The position numbers and the translations under genes are program-made. 64,000 bases of DNA from WLMZ01 sp043753895. Its GTDB lineage: Bacteria; Actinomycetota; Acidimicrobiia; Acidimicrobiales; Ilumatobacteraceae. The stretch is taken from contig JAYUWK010000053.1 of the NCBI GenBank assembly GCA_043753895.1, positions 57,901 to 121,900 of the forward strand, read 5' to 3'. This document shows positions 1 to 9,907 of the stretch, piece after piece (the stretch's first letter is position 1; each line of letters starts with the position of its first letter). The notes below the pieces were generated by a model. It worked only from the letters and a program-made list of their open reading frames with translations, had not been told where the DNA came from and made no database searches.

Positions 1-1160
1 ACACGCGCCGGGCGATGGCGTATCTGTCGAGTGCCTTCTTCGGCGATCCCAGCAGTGAACTCACGATCATCGGCATCACGGGTACGAATGGCAAGACCAC
101 CACGGCCCACATGATCGCGTGCGCGCTCGACTCGCTCGGCTCGCCGACCGGCGTGATCGGGACACTCTCCGGAGCGCACACCACGCCAGAGTCGCCCGAG
201 CTGCAACAGCGCCTCGCTGGGTTCGTGGAGCAGGGTTGCGCCTCTGTGGCCATGGAGGTTTCGTCGCACGCGCTGGCGCTTGATCGCGTGCTCGGCACCC
301 GGTTTCGTGTTGGCGTGTTCACGAACCTCGGTCGGGATCATCTCGACCTGCATGGGACGCAAGAGCGATATTTCGCGGCGAAGGCACGATTGTTCGAATC
401 TGATCTCACACAGCACGGAGTCGTCAACATCGATGACGTCCATGGCCGGCTGTTGGTGGATGCGGCGAGTATTCCAATGTCGACATTTTCCGCAACCGAC
501 GCGACCGACATCGTCGTCCGCGCGTTCGAGCACGAATACACCTGGCGCGGTGAGTTCGTGCGTGTGGGCATCGGCGGGCATTTCAACGTGCTCAACAGCC
601 TGGCCGCAGCCACGACCCTGGAGGTACTCGGTTACACGCCGTCGCAGATCGCGGCTGCTCTGGCAACCACCACGGCGGTGCCGGGGCGGTTCGAACCGGT
701 CGATGCCGGCCAGGAGTTCGTGGTCATCGTCGACTACGCACATACGCCGGATGCATTGACCGAGGTGCTGTCGGCCGCGCGAGCCATCGCTGGGTCGAAC
801 CGTGTCATTGCTGTGTTCGGATGCGGTGGCGATCGTGACCAGGAAAAGCGGCCGCTCATGGGTCTTGCGGGCGTGACGCACGCTGACAACATCATCGTGA
901 CATCAGACAATCCCCGTTCTGAGGCACCATTGGACATCATCAATGACGTGATCCAGGGGGTGCCCGCCGACTACCGTGAAAAGGCTGTGGTGGAGCCAGG
1001 TCGTCTCGAAGCCATCACGGCCGCGCTCCAGGCCGCCGGCCCGGGCGACGTTGTGGTCATTGCTGGAAAAGGCCACGAAACCACTCAAGAGATTCGATCC
1101 ACGGTGTCGCCCTTTGATGATCGGGCCGTGGCACGAGCAGTGCTGGAGCGCATGTCGTGA
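1..1160 (+). CDS. murE: UDP-N-acetylmuramoyl-tripeptide synthetase MurE, 5'-truncated by window edge
   Basis: Cytoplasmic ATP-dependent Mur ligase that adds the third stem-peptide residue to UDP-MurNAc-L-Ala-D-Glu. The frame is open to base 3 and the P-loop ITGTNGKTTT lies only about 22 residues into the visible part, where MurE normally has about 100 residues before it, so the N-terminal domain lies outside the window. MurE signatures are MEVSSHAL, the TNLGRDHLDLHG motif and a C-terminal DNPR motif; DNPR is the known signature for meso-diaminopimelate specificity. The stop overlaps the mraY start by 4 bases (GTGA), so the two are translationally coupled. murF, usually the next gene, is absent here. 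Confidence 0.96.
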   Translation, partial: TRRAMAYLSSAFFGDPSSELTIIGITGTNGKTTTAHMIACALDSLGSPTGVIGTLSGAHTTPESPELQQRLAGFVEQGCASVAMEVSSHALALDRVLGTRFRVGVFTNLGRDHLDLHGTQERYFAAKARLFESDLTQHGVVNIDDVHGRLLVDAASIPMSTFSATDATDIVVRAFEHEYTWRGEFVRVGIGGHFNVLNSLAAATTLEVLGYTPSQIAAALATTTAVPGRFEPVDAGQEFVVIVDYAHTPDALTEVLSAARAIAGSNRVIAVFGCGGDRDQEKRPLMGLAGVTHADNIIVTSDNPRSEAPLDIINDVIQGVPADYREKAVVEPGRLEAITAALQAAGPGDVVVIAGKGHETTQEIRSTVSPFDDRAVARAVLERMS

Positions 1161-2203
1161 TCGCCATTATGTTTGCAGGTGCAACTGCAATGGTCGTGTC
1201 CATGATCGGTACACGCTTCCTCATCACGTTCTTCCGATCTCGGGGCAAGGGACAGCCGATCCTCGGTAAAGAGGACCACGGACCCGAACACCACATGTTC
1301 AAAGCTGGCACGCCGACGATGGGCGGCATCGCGATCGTTGCGGCTGCCTTTGCGGGCTGGATGGTTGCTCATGTTCGCGACCTCGTCTTCTCCAACCAGG
1401 CAGAGATCGCATGGGCGGGCATCTTGGTGATGGCGGGAATTGGATTCCTCGACGACTACATCAAGGTGAAGAAGTTCCACAATCGCGGCATCTTCTGGAA
1501 GAAGAAGAGCTACATCACGCTCGGCCTCAGCATCCTGTTGGCATGGTGGCTGGTGGCGGCGACGAGCATCAGCGAGACGTTGTCGTTCACCCGCGCCGAT
1601 CTTCCCGACTGGCATCTGCCGTGGTACGTGTGGGTGCTCTGGGCTGGAACGATGATCTGGGCGACGAGCAACGCCGTCAACGTCACCGATGGCCTTGATG
1701 GTCTCGCTGCTGGCTCGGCGATGATCGGCTTTCTGGCGTTCACGATCATTGGCTACGTGGCACTGCGCTATCGCTCGATCTATTCCGAGGTGGTGAACCC
1801 GCTTGACCTCGCAGTGATGGCGGCGGCATTCGCCGGCGCGTGTGCGGGCTTTTTGTGGTTCAACGCAGCACCCGCGCGCATCTTCATGGGTGACGTGGGC
1901 GCATTGGCGCTCGGTACGGCGTTGTCGCTGTTGGCACTCACGCTCAACACGCACCTGCTCTTGTTGCTCATCTGCGGCATCAATGTGATGGAGGCCGGGT
2001 CGGTGGCGGTGCAGATGATCGTGTTCAAGGCCAGCGGCCGAAAGAAGCGTTTGTTCCGGATGTCGCCGATTCACCACCACTTCGAACTCGTCGGCTGGCC
2101 CGAGACCACGGTGATCATCCGTTTCTGGCTGATCGCAGGAATTTCGGTGGCCAGCGCCTTGGCGCTGTTCATCGCCGACTTCACCAAGCAGGTCAAGGGC
2201 TGA
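1157..2203 (+). CDS. mraY: phospho-N-acetylmuramoyl-pentapeptide transferase MraY
   Basis: Integral membrane enzyme transferring phospho-MurNAc-pentapeptide to undecaprenyl phosphate to form lipid I. It is 348 aa, close to the usual 320-370, and hydrophobic throughout. Family motifs include the cytoplasmic GTPTMGG, NAVNVTDGLDGLA with catalytic aspartates, FMGDVGALALG, and the C-terminal SPIHHHFEL histidine cluster. The GTG start overlaps the murE stop; the TGA stop overlaps the murD ATG (TGATG). It sits inside one long dcw transcription unit. Confidence 0.97.
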   Translation: MIAIMFAGATAMVVSMIGTRFLITFFRSRGKGQPILGKEDHGPEHHMFKAGTPTMGGIAIVAAAFAGWMVAHVRDLVFSNQAEIAWAGILVMAGIGFLDDYIKVKKFHNRGIFWKKKSYITLGLSILLAWWLVAATSISETLSFTRADLPDWHLPWYVWVLWAGTMIWATSNAVNVTDGLDGLAAGSAMIGFLAFTIIGYVALRYRSIYSEVVNPLDLAVMAAAFAGACAGFLWFNAAPARIFMGDVGALALGTALSLLALTLNTHLLLLLICGINVMEAGSVAVQMIVFKASGRKKRLFRMSPIHHHFELVGWPETTVIIRFWLIAGISVASALALFIADFTKQVKG

Positions 2204-3636
2204 TGCCCCGCGTCCTCGTGTACGGCGTAGCGATTGCCGGTCACGCGCTCATCCGCGGATTGGTCCACCGCGGATATCACGTGGTCGCCGCCGACGACGC
2301 TGTCACAAGCGACAAGACTCTGCTGACTGCGGAGTTCGGCGTCGACCTCATCGCCTCACCGGATGCGGAAACGATCGCCCGGCTGGTCGATGACTGCGAC
2401 TTCGTGGCGCCTGCACCTGGTGTGCCAGAGAGCCACGAAGTGGTAGCCGCTGCGTTGGCGAAGGGACGCCCGCTTCGCTCCGAGATCGATGTGGCCTACG
2501 AGTGGGAGCAGCAACGCTCCGGTGGTGCACGACCGATGCTCGCGATTACGGGAACCGACGGCAAGACGACGACCACGCTGCTGGCGACAGAAATGTTGCG
2601 CGCTGCCGGGTTGCGCGCGGTTGCCGCCGGCAACACCGAGGTCCCGCTCGTGGAAGCCATCGATGACGACAAGCTCGACGCGTTCGTCGTCGAGTGCTCG
2701 AGCTTTCGCCTGGCATGGACCACATGCTTTCGGGCTGAGGCTGCGGTGTGGCTGAACCTTGCGCCCGACCATCTCAACTGGCATCGCGACATGGCCAGCT
2801 ACGAGGCGGCCAAGGCACGCATCTGGGTGCATCAGCGCATCGATGATGTCGCGATCGGATTCGCCAGTGACCCCACGGTGATGCGTCAACTCGCTCACGC
2901 TCCCAGTCGCAAGGTCACGTTCGGCCTGCGCAGCGGTGACTATCACTGCGCCACCCTGCCCGGTGTCGGTGGCACGCTGATGGGGCCGAATGGTCCGCTC
3001 TGCGGCGTCTCGGAGATGCGTCGATCATTGCCGCACGACATCACCAACGCACTCGCCGCAGCCGCGCTCGTGCAGCAGAGCGGTCTTGCCGGAATCGCCG
3101 CGATTGCCAGTGCTGTACGAACCTTCGTCGGGCCTGCGCACCGCATCGAACCAGTCGGTGAGGCCGGCGGTGTTCGGTGGTACAACGATTCCAAGGCCAC
3201 GACCCCGCACGCTGCGCTCACGGCCATCAGAGCATTCGATTCCGTCGTGCTGATTGCGGGAGGTCGCAACAAGGGACTTGATCTGTCGCTCTTGGCAACC
3301 GAGCCGGGCCGCATGCGCGGTGTTGTGGCCATCGGCGAGGCGGCCGACGCGATTGCCGCAGCCTTCAACGACGTCTGCGCTGTGCGCCGCGCCGACACGA
3401 TGAGTGCAGCCGTCGACACAGCGGCCTCGATGGCACGCTCGGGCGACGCGGTCGTGTTGTCGCCGGCTTGCGCGAGCTTCGACTGGTATCCGGGTGGCGG
3501 GTATCCGGCTCGCGGCGATGACTTCCGCGCCTGTGTGCACCTATATCTCGGCGTCGTCAGTACCGCCCAGTCAGGCCACGATGCTTCTGAGCCCGAAACG
3601 TCTGCCCCCGGAAGACCTGAAGGAGTGATGCGATGA
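2203..3636 (+). CDS. murD: UDP-N-acetylmuramoyl-L-alanine--D-glutamate ligase MurD
   Basis: Cytoplasmic ATP-dependent ligase adding D-Glu to UDP-MurNAc-L-Ala. It is 477 aa. An N-terminal Rossmann-like UDP-binding region contains the PAPGVPESH stretch typical of MurD; the central ATPase domain has ITGTDGKTTTT and the APDHLNWH motif; the C-terminal domain has YNDSKATTPHA. The start overlaps the mraY stop by one base and the stop overlaps the ftsW ATG by 4 bases (ATGA). Confidence 0.95.
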   Translation: MPRVLVYGVAIAGHALIRGLVHRGYHVVAADDAVTSDKTLLTAEFGVDLIASPDAETIARLVDDCDFVAPAPGVPESHEVVAAALAKGRPLRSEIDVAYEWEQQRSGGARPMLAITGTDGKTTTTLLATEMLRAAGLRAVAAGNTEVPLVEAIDDDKLDAFVVECSSFRLAWTTCFRAEAAVWLNLAPDHLNWHRDMASYEAAKARIWVHQRIDDVAIGFASDPTVMRQLAHAPSRKVTFGLRSGDYHCATLPGVGGTLMGPNGPLCGVSEMRRSLPHDITNALAAAALVQQSGLAGIAAIASAVRTFVGPAHRIEPVGEAGGVRWYNDSKATTPHAALTAIRAFDSVVLIAGGRNKGLDLSLLATEPGRMRGVVAIGEAADAIAAAFNDVCAVRRADTMSAAVDTAASMARSGDAVVLSPACASFDWYPGGGYPARGDDFRACVHLYLGVVSTAQSGHDASEPETSAPGRPEGVMR

Positions 3637-4829
3637 CCACGGCCACAACGCTCATCGGCGACCGTCGCCGTGAGGCCCTCGAGCGCATGTCAAGTCAGCG
3701 ACGTCACCCGAGTCGTCGGGCCGACACACGTCCCCTCGGCCCCCCTCCGACGGCGTTCTACGTGATTGCACTCGTCGTGACGGTGCTCATCATGCTCGGC
3801 CTGGTGATGGTGTTCTCCGCATCGGCGATCACGTCGTTCCATCGGGGCAACTCGCCGTGGCGAATCTTCAACCGGCAGTTGTTGTGGGCTGTGCTCGGTG
3901 GTGCAGCGCTGGTCACCACGGCACGCGTGCCATATCACCGGTGGCGTCGGTTCATCCCGTACATTCTTGGCGCTGCCGGCACGCTCATGCTGTTGCCGTT
4001 CATACCGGGACTCGGCGCGTCGGTGAACGACGCCAAGGCGTGGGTGTTCATCGGCCCCGTCGGATTTCAGCCGTCGGAGTTCCTCAAGCTCGCCGTATTG
4101 CTCTACTGCGCCGACCTGCTCGCACGACGGGAAAAGGAGATGTCGAATCTGCGCCGCACGATGTGGCCGGTGATGGCAGTGGCGGGCGTGGGCGTTGCGT
4201 TGTTCCTGGCCCAGGGTGACCTCGGCGGGGCGATCGTGCTGTCAGCGATCGTGTTCGCAGTCGCCTTCATTGCCGGGACGCCCATAGTGCCGATGTTCCT
4301 GATGACCGTAGGCGGTGTGCTCTCCACACTGGGGTTCGTCTTCACAAGCCAACGCCGTTACAACCGGTTCACGGCATTTCTCGACATCACCGGCAACAAG
4401 GACTACCTCAGCTATCAGGTGTATCAAGCGATGATCGGTATGGCCACCGGCGGCGTCAGCGGAACGGGCGTTGGCAGCGGACCCTCGAAGTGGGGTTATC
4501 TCCCATTGGCGCACAGCGACTTCATCTTTGCCGTGATCGGCGAGGAACTCGGTCTCGTCGGAGTCGTCGCGGTCATCGGCGGGTTCCTGTTGCTCACCTA
4601 CTTCGGTGTCCAGGTGGCGCTCGCTGCACGTGATCGGTTCGGCATGTTGCTTGCGGGAGGCATCATTGCGTGGCTCGCCGTGCAGGCGGTCATCAACGTC
4701 GGGGGAGTCAGCGGGTCCATGCCGGTGACCGGCTTGACGCTGCCGTTCGTGTCGTCGGGCGGGAGTTCACTGTTCGTATGCATGACTGCGGCAGGTCTCC
4801 TGCTCAACGTTGCACGTCACGTCAAGTAG
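3633..4829 (+). CDS. ftsW: SEDS-family septal peptidoglycan glycosyltransferase FtsW
   Basis: Polytopic membrane protein that polymerises glycan strands at the septum from lipid II. It is 398 aa with a basic cytoplasmic N-terminus of about 40 residues, then a series of hydrophobic segments. SEDS landmarks are VFSASA in the first membrane segment, FQPSEFLKLA, the extracytoplasmic loop ending in GVGSGPSKWGYLPLAHSDF, the EELGL motif and the terminal FVSSGGSS. Its place between murD and murG favours FtsW over RodA. It is coupled to murD by an ATGA overlap. Confidence 0.95.
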   Translation: MTTATTLIGDRRREALERMSSQRRHPSRRADTRPLGPPPTAFYVIALVVTVLIMLGLVMVFSASAITSFHRGNSPWRIFNRQLLWAVLGGAALVTTARVPYHRWRRFIPYILGAAGTLMLLPFIPGLGASVNDAKAWVFIGPVGFQPSEFLKLAVLLYCADLLARREKEMSNLRRTMWPVMAVAGVGVALFLAQGDLGGAIVLSAIVFAVAFIAGTPIVPMFLMTVGGVLSTLGFVFTSQRRYNRFTAFLDITGNKDYLSYQVYQAMIGMATGGVSGTGVGSGPSKWGYLPLAHSDFIFAVIGEELGLVGVVAVIGGFLLLTYFGVQVALAARDRFGMLLAGGIIAWLAVQAVINVGGVSGSMPVTGLTLPFVSSGGSSLFVCMTAAGLLLNVARHVK

Positions 4830-4836
4830 CTCGCTG

Positions 4837-5949
4837 ATGCAGCACACCGCGTTTGCCGTGATCACCGGCGGCGGCACCTCCGGTCACGTGCTTCCCGCGC
4901 TGGCCATTGCCGACGGACTCGTCGCACAGGGCCATCGGCCCGATGAAATCGTGTACATCGGTGCCAAGCGTGGCATCGAGACGCGGTTAGTGCCGCCCAC
5001 TCCGTATCCACATCACTTTCTCGATGTGGTTGGTCTGCAACGTCGGCTCGCCCTGAGCAATCTGGCATTTCCGTTCAAGCTGCTCAGGGCCATCGTCGCC
5101 GCGAGTTCGCTGCTGCGCCGGCTGCGACCCGCCGTCGTGGTCTCCGTGGGTGGCTACGCCAGCTTTCCCGCGACGTTTGCAGCGCGACTTCGTCGCATTC
5201 CCATCGTGGTCGTCAGCTACGACCGCATTCCGGGTCTTGCCACCCGGGTCAGCGCGCGGTTTGCGACAGCCTGTGCCGTTGCGTTCGAGGGTTCGGCGCT
5301 GCGGCGCGCGCGCTTCACCGGCGCTCCGGTTCGGCGCGACCTCATCGTGCTTGATCGAGGCCGTGAACGTGGCGCTGCCCGATCTGTGCTGCAGCTGCCC
5401 GATGATCGTTTCGTCGTGGCGGTGTTCGGCGGTTCGCTCGGATCGAAGGTGCTCAACGAGGCCGTCGCAGGTATGGTCGAATTGCTCGTCGATAGGGTCG
5501 ATATCGCTGTGTGGCATGTGGTGGGTGACCGCTTTCTCGCCGGTGCTGCCAACGAACGTTCGGGCCAACAGGGCATCATGTACACCGTGATTGGCTACGA
5601 GGACCACATGGTGCAGGTGTACGCGGCAGCTGACCTGATGATCACCCGTGCCGGTGCGAGCACCATTGCCGAGCTTGCCACCGTGGGCATGCCGGCGGTA
5701 ATCGTGCCATGGGCGGGCTCTGCCGACGATCACCAAAGTGACAACGCGCGTATTCTCGGCTCGGTCGAGGCCGCCGTCGTGGTGCCAGAGTCGGAGCTGT
5801 CGGCGCGGGTCCTTGCTGACCTCGTCGTCGGCTACATCGGTGATCCATCCGCGCTCAGCGCGCTCGCTGCTGCTGCCTTTGCTGCGGGCGAGGCACACCG
5901 AAGCGGTCGGCTCACGACCCTGATCGAGAACACTGCGGAGGGCCGATGA
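4837..5949 (+). CDS. murG: UDP-GlcNAc:lipid I N-acetylglucosaminyltransferase MurG
   Basis: Membrane-associated GT-B glycosyltransferase converting lipid I to lipid II. The ATG at 4837 was chosen because the family's N-terminal GGGTSGH loop (here ITGGGTSGHVLP) begins a few residues later; an in-frame TTG at 4810 inside ftsW would add nine residues. Length is then 370 aa, normal for MurG. Other motifs: VSVGGYASFPA in the N-domain, FGGSLGSK at the hinge, and ITRAGASTIAEL in the donor-binding C-domain. The usual Q in the SYEQN motif reads VVSYDRIPG here, a diverged acceptor-side loop. The stop overlaps murC (ATGA). Confidence 0.94.
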   Translation: MQHTAFAVITGGGTSGHVLPALAIADGLVAQGHRPDEIVYIGAKRGIETRLVPPTPYPHHFLDVVGLQRRLALSNLAFPFKLLRAIVAASSLLRRLRPAVVVSVGGYASFPATFAARLRRIPIVVVSYDRIPGLATRVSARFATACAVAFEGSALRRARFTGAPVRRDLIVLDRGRERGAARSVLQLPDDRFVVAVFGGSLGSKVLNEAVAGMVELLVDRVDIAVWHVVGDRFLAGAANERSGQQGIMYTVIGYEDHMVQVYAAADLMITRAGASTIAELATVGMPAVIVPWAGSADDHQSDNARILGSVEAAVVVPESELSARVLADLVVGYIGDPSALSALAAAAFAAGEAHRSGRLTTLIENTAEGR

Positions 5950-7391
5950 GCGCGCCGACGGCACTCCCTGTCGCTGCGCAGGTTGCGCCGCCGGTGGCAC
6001 CCATCGACCTGCGCGATTCCAAACGGCTCCACGTGGTGGGCGTTGGCGGGCCCGGCATGAGCGCAATCGCAATCGTGCTTGCCGAAATGGGTCACCAGGT
6101 TTCTGGTAGCGACATCCGTGACAAACCAGTTCTCGACCGGCTCCGCGCTGCCGGAGTTGCCGTGCAGATCGGACACGAACGCGCGAATGTGCACGGCGTA
6201 GATGCGGTCACGGCTTCCACCGCGGTCCCAGAACGAAACATCGAACTCGACGAAGCCCGCGTCCGAGGGACCACTGTTCTGCGTCGCGCCGGGATGCTGG
6301 CGGGCATCTGCGCACGAGCACGATCGTTGGCCGTGGCCGGTACCCACGGTAAGACCACGACCACGAGCATGCTGATGCTGGTCCTCGCCGAGGCAGGCTT
6401 GAAGCCGAGCTTCGTCATCGGTGGCGATGTGACAGACATGGGCACCGGGGCGCAGTGGACGGGTGGAGAGTGGTTCGTCGTCGAAGCCGACGAGAGTGAC
6501 GGCACCCATCTCGAGTTGCCGTTGCACGGAACCATACTGACCAACGTCGAGGTCGATCACCTCGATTTCTACGGTTCGTTCGAGGGTATCGTCGACGGCT
6601 TCGACCAGTATCTGGCTCAGGTGCCCGGCCCGAAGGTGGTGTGCGTCGACGATCCCATCTGCGCCGAGATCGGTTCGAAGCACGGGGCCATCAGCTACGG
6701 GTTCGCCGAGTCGGCGCACTACCGGGCAGTTGATTTGCGCGCCGACAACGGATCAATCCGGTTCAGCATCGAGTACCTGGGTCAGCCCCTTGGCGAGGTG
6801 CACCTGCCCCTGCGCGGTCGGCACAACGTGCAGAACGCAACGGGCGTGATCGCGATGGCGATGAGCGTTGGTGTGTCGTTCGAGGTTGCCGCGCGGGCGT
6901 TGGGCCGATTCGGTGGAGTCGCACGCCGATTCGACATCCACGGTCAACACCGCGGTGTCACCCTCGTCGATGACTACGCACACCTGCCAACGGAGATTGC
7001 CGCTGTCCTTGCCGCGGCGCGTACGAGCGGAGACCCCTGGCAGCGCATCGTCGCGATCTTCCAGCCCAACCGTTTCAATCGCATGGCAGAGCTGTGGCCC
7101 GAGTATCGAGATGCATTCGTCGATGCCGATGTGGTGGTGATCACCGACATCTTTGGATCTGGCACGCAGCCCATCCCTGGCGTCACCGGCAAGCTCGTGG
7201 TGAACGCGGTACTCGACGCCCACCCGCGTGCCGCTGTCGTGTGGCTGCCACGTCGGCACGAACTCGTCGAGTATCTCGCCCGAACGTTGCGCCCGGGTGA
7301 CGTCTCGATCTCGATGGGTTGTGGCGATGTTGCGTCGCTTCCCGGCGAGGTCCTCGCCAGGCGGTTGGAACTGGAGTCGTCCCCGCCGTGA
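5946..7391 (+). CDS. murC: UDP-N-acetylmuramate--L-alanine ligase MurC
   Basis: ATP-dependent ligase that adds L-Ala to UDP-MurNAc, the first amino acid of the stem peptide. It is 481 aa: N-terminal UDP-binding Rossmann domain with GGPGMSAIA, central ATPase domain with the P-loop GTHGKTTTTS and the EADESDGT motif, and a C-terminal domain with DDYAHLPTEI, a variant of the more usual YGHHPTE. The stop overlaps the murB GTG start. Confidence 0.95.
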   Translation: MSAPTALPVAAQVAPPVAPIDLRDSKRLHVVGVGGPGMSAIAIVLAEMGHQVSGSDIRDKPVLDRLRAAGVAVQIGHERANVHGVDAVTASTAVPERNIELDEARVRGTTVLRRAGMLAGICARARSLAVAGTHGKTTTTSMLMLVLAEAGLKPSFVIGGDVTDMGTGAQWTGGEWFVVEADESDGTHLELPLHGTILTNVEVDHLDFYGSFEGIVDGFDQYLAQVPGPKVVCVDDPICAEIGSKHGAISYGFAESAHYRAVDLRADNGSIRFSIEYLGQPLGEVHLPLRGRHNVQNATGVIAMAMSVGVSFEVAARALGRFGGVARRFDIHGQHRGVTLVDDYAHLPTEIAAVLAAARTSGDPWQRIVAIFQPNRFNRMAELWPEYRDAFVDADVVVITDIFGSGTQPIPGVTGKLVVNAVLDAHPRAAVVWLPRRHELVEYLARTLRPGDVSISMGCGDVASLPGEVLARRLELESSPP

Positions 7392-8389
7392 TCACTGCCG
7401 ACAGCCGACAACCACACGATGGGGCCATCGAACAGGCAGCGTCGCTACTTGGTGACCTCGCCGAGCGCAACGTCTCGCTGGCCGAGCTCACCACCTATCG
7501 CGTCGGCGGAGCCGCAGCGATCATGGTGCGGCCACGTGACCTGCACGATCTGGAAACCCTCGCCGAGGTCCTTGATGCCACCGGTGTGGCGGTGCTCGTG
7601 GTGGGTCGCGGCTCGAATCTGCTCGTGGCAGACGAGGGCTTTGCCGGCATCGCTGTGAGTCTTGCCGAGATGTCGGCGGACTGTCGGGTCGAGGGCACGC
7701 AGGTGGTGGCTAGCGCGATGGTTGCGCTGCCGCAACTCGCGCGCCGTCTCGTGGCCGCGGGACTCGGCGGATTCGAGTGGGCGGTGGGCGTGCCCGGCAG
7801 CATCGGCGGTGCGGTGCGAATGAATGCCGGTGGACATGGCGGCGACATGGCGGCGTGTCTTGTCGAGGTGCACCTGTTCGATCTGCACGCCAGGCGTAAC
7901 GGTTGGGTACCGGCGCAACGCCTCGGCTTGCGGTTCCGCGGTAGCGATCTCGTCGATCACCAGGTGGTGCTCGAAGCGCGTCTGCAACTCGCTGTGGCTG
8001 ACCGCGAACGATCCCAACGCGAGCTCGACGACATCGTACGCTGGCGTCGCGAACGTCAGCCGGGCGGGCAGAATGCTGGATCTGTGTTCGTCAATCCGAT
8101 CCCCGGAGAGCTCGCGGCTGGCCAACTCATCGATCGGGTTGGTCTGCGGGGGCTCACGCTCGGCACGGCATCTGTGTCGAACAAACATGCCAACTTCATT
8201 CAGGGATCCGACGGTGGTCGCGCCAGCGACGTACGCGCCTTGATTGACTTGGTGCGCGATCGGGTCGCAGCCGAGACCGGTTTCGTGTTGCGCAGCGAGG
8301 TGCGTCTCGTGGGCTTCGACAATGAGGCACCTGACGCTTCCACGGAATCCACAGCGGACGACGCTGTCAATCCGGGAGTCCAGTGGTGA
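7388..8389 (+). CDS. murB: UDP-N-acetylenolpyruvoylglucosamine reductase MurB
   Basis: FAD- and NADPH-dependent reductase producing UDP-MurNAc. The GTG at 7388, overlapping the murC stop (GTGA), was preferred over an upstream in-frame start at 7319 inside murC because coupled starts are the rule in this operon; the product is 333 aa. The FAD-binding PCMH-type fold is shown by TTYRVGG, GRGSNLLV and VPGSIGGAVRMNAGG. The catalytic serine motif AGSVFVNP and the C-terminal SNKHANFI are present. Confidence 0.94.
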   Translation: MITADSRQPHDGAIEQAASLLGDLAERNVSLAELTTYRVGGAAAIMVRPRDLHDLETLAEVLDATGVAVLVVGRGSNLLVADEGFAGIAVSLAEMSADCRVEGTQVVASAMVALPQLARRLVAAGLGGFEWAVGVPGSIGGAVRMNAGGHGGDMAACLVEVHLFDLHARRNGWVPAQRLGLRFRGSDLVDHQVVLEARLQLAVADRERSQRELDDIVRWRRERQPGGQNAGSVFVNPIPGELAAGQLIDRVGLRGLTLGTASVSNKHANFIQGSDGGRASDVRALIDLVRDRVAAETGFVLRSEVRLVGFDNEAPDASTESTADDAVNPGVQW

Positions 8390-9783
8390 CTGATCCCACT
8401 CGCTTTGGCGACAGCGCAGTCCCTGACAAGGTGCTCGAGGAGTTGCTGGCTGCGTTCGCGAACGACCCGGTACCTGACGAGGTGATCGACCTCGACGATC
8501 CTTCCATCGATGCGCTCCTTGGCTTGACGCCGAGTGTCGCCCCACCCAGCCGAGTCAGCGCCCCCGTACCCGATGCGCCGCCAGCCCTGCTGGTTCTTTC
8601 CGAAGATCCCAATGATCTCGACGTGTGGCGGCGCACGAGCGCCACTGTTGAATCGCCGCCTGTCGACCCTGATCCTTTGGTCGCCGGCTCTCTTCCCGAG
8701 GTTGACGCGATCACCGATGCGGTTGCGATGGTGGCGTCCGACGTGTCGGCACCCGCCGAGGCCCCATCGCCGACCCCATCGCCAACCGGTGACGTCGTCC
8801 CCGCGCCGATTGCGCTACGTCCGCCGATCAAGATAGGTGGCGACGATCTTCCCGATGCCGTGTACCTCAACGAAGAGGGCGAGGAGCGATTGCGTGGCAC
8901 CTCGGGTCGCGCGACGGAGGCATCGATGCGTGGCGAGCGAACGACGATCTTCATCGGCGACGACGAGATCGAAGGGATGTCGGGTGGTATCCCCATCGTC
9001 ACCGGGTCTGCAGCTATGGACCCGAGGCTCCGCGCGAGACGTATCGCCGTTCGGCGCGCCGTTGGCCGGAAACGGTTGAAGTGGTTCGTGATCATCGGAG
9101 TGGTCGTGCTCGTCCTCGCCGGAGGACTCGCACTGCTCGGCTCATCGATGTTCGCTGTGCGGAGCGACCAGATCGTGGTCAGCGGGGCGCGCCGCATCGA
9201 CAGCGCGATGCTGTCCGGAGTGGTCGACGATCTCGCCGGGACACCCGTGCTCCTCGTCGACAACCACGCAATGGAGCATCGGCTAGAGGCGAGCCCTTGG
9301 GTACAGAAGGCACGCGTGTCGACCCGCTTTCCCCACAGTGCGACGATCGAACTCGTCGAGCGAGTTCCGATCGCCACCTATCGCGGCAGCGACGGTCGCT
9401 ATCGCATCCTCGCTGCGGACGGAACGGTGGTCGACGCGATTTCTGGCCAGCCGTTGGAGTTCATGCTGATCACGGGCAACGGACCCAACGTCGGGGCAGG
9501 CAGTTCGTCCGGCGAGGCCTTCACTCATGCCGCCGAACTGGTCGATGCCCTGAGCGCTCTCGTGCGCACACGAACAGAATTCGTAGAGGTCAGCGACACG
9601 GGGGAGCTCTCGCTGCACTTCCGTCCCGGTACGCCAGACAATACAGGGGCAATCGTGATCCTCGGGGGGCCGACCAACCTGCTCGACAAACTCACCCGCC
9701 TCGAGGCGTTCCTGCAGCAGAACGGTGCCGATCAGTGCACGTTGATCAATGTCTCGACGTCGGAAATCAGCCAGAAGTGCTGA
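8386..9783 (+). CDS. ftsQ: cell division protein FtsQ (POTRA-domain, long cytoplasmic N-terminus)
   Basis: Bitopic divisome protein linking FtsB/FtsL to the septal synthase. Residues 1-230 form a long acidic, proline-rich, probably disordered cytoplasmic region, longer than in most FtsQ proteins. A single membrane segment (WFVIIGVVVLVLAGG region, about 232-254) follows a basic stretch. Next come a POTRA domain (VVSGARRIDSAM, SPWVQKARVSTRFPHS) and the FtsQ beta domain (VERVPIATY). Two adjacent GTG codons at 8383 and 8386 could start it; 8386 gives the GTGA overlap with murB. Confidence 0.88.
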   Translation: MTDPTRFGDSAVPDKVLEELLAAFANDPVPDEVIDLDDPSIDALLGLTPSVAPPSRVSAPVPDAPPALLVLSEDPNDLDVWRRTSATVESPPVDPDPLVAGSLPEVDAITDAVAMVASDVSAPAEAPSPTPSPTGDVVPAPIALRPPIKIGGDDLPDAVYLNEEGEERLRGTSGRATEASMRGERTTIFIGDDEIEGMSGGIPIVTGSAAMDPRLRARRIAVRRAVGRKRLKWFVIIGVVVLVLAGGLALLGSSMFAVRSDQIVVSGARRIDSAMLSGVVDDLAGTPVLLVDNHAMEHRLEASPWVQKARVSTRFPHSATIELVERVPIATYRGSDGRYRILAADGTVVDAISGQPLEFMLITGNGPNVGAGSSSGEAFTHAAELVDALSALVRTRTEFVEVSDTGELSLHFRPGTPDNTGAIVILGGPTNLLDKLTRLEAFLQQNGADQCTLINVSTSEISQKC

Positions 9784-9907
9784 ACGGGTCTCGCCGGCAC
9801 CCTCCCCGTTTTTCCACCGCAGACGTGGCAGGATGGTCTACATCGAATTCCATGGCAGCTCCTTTGCTGTTATGCCAGTTGTTTGAACAGATGTCGGAGG
9901 TTCCCTG

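Noticed and set aside
1085..2080. 331-codon open frame antisense to mraY
   Set aside because: His/Arg-rich translation without motifs, opposite a certain gene.
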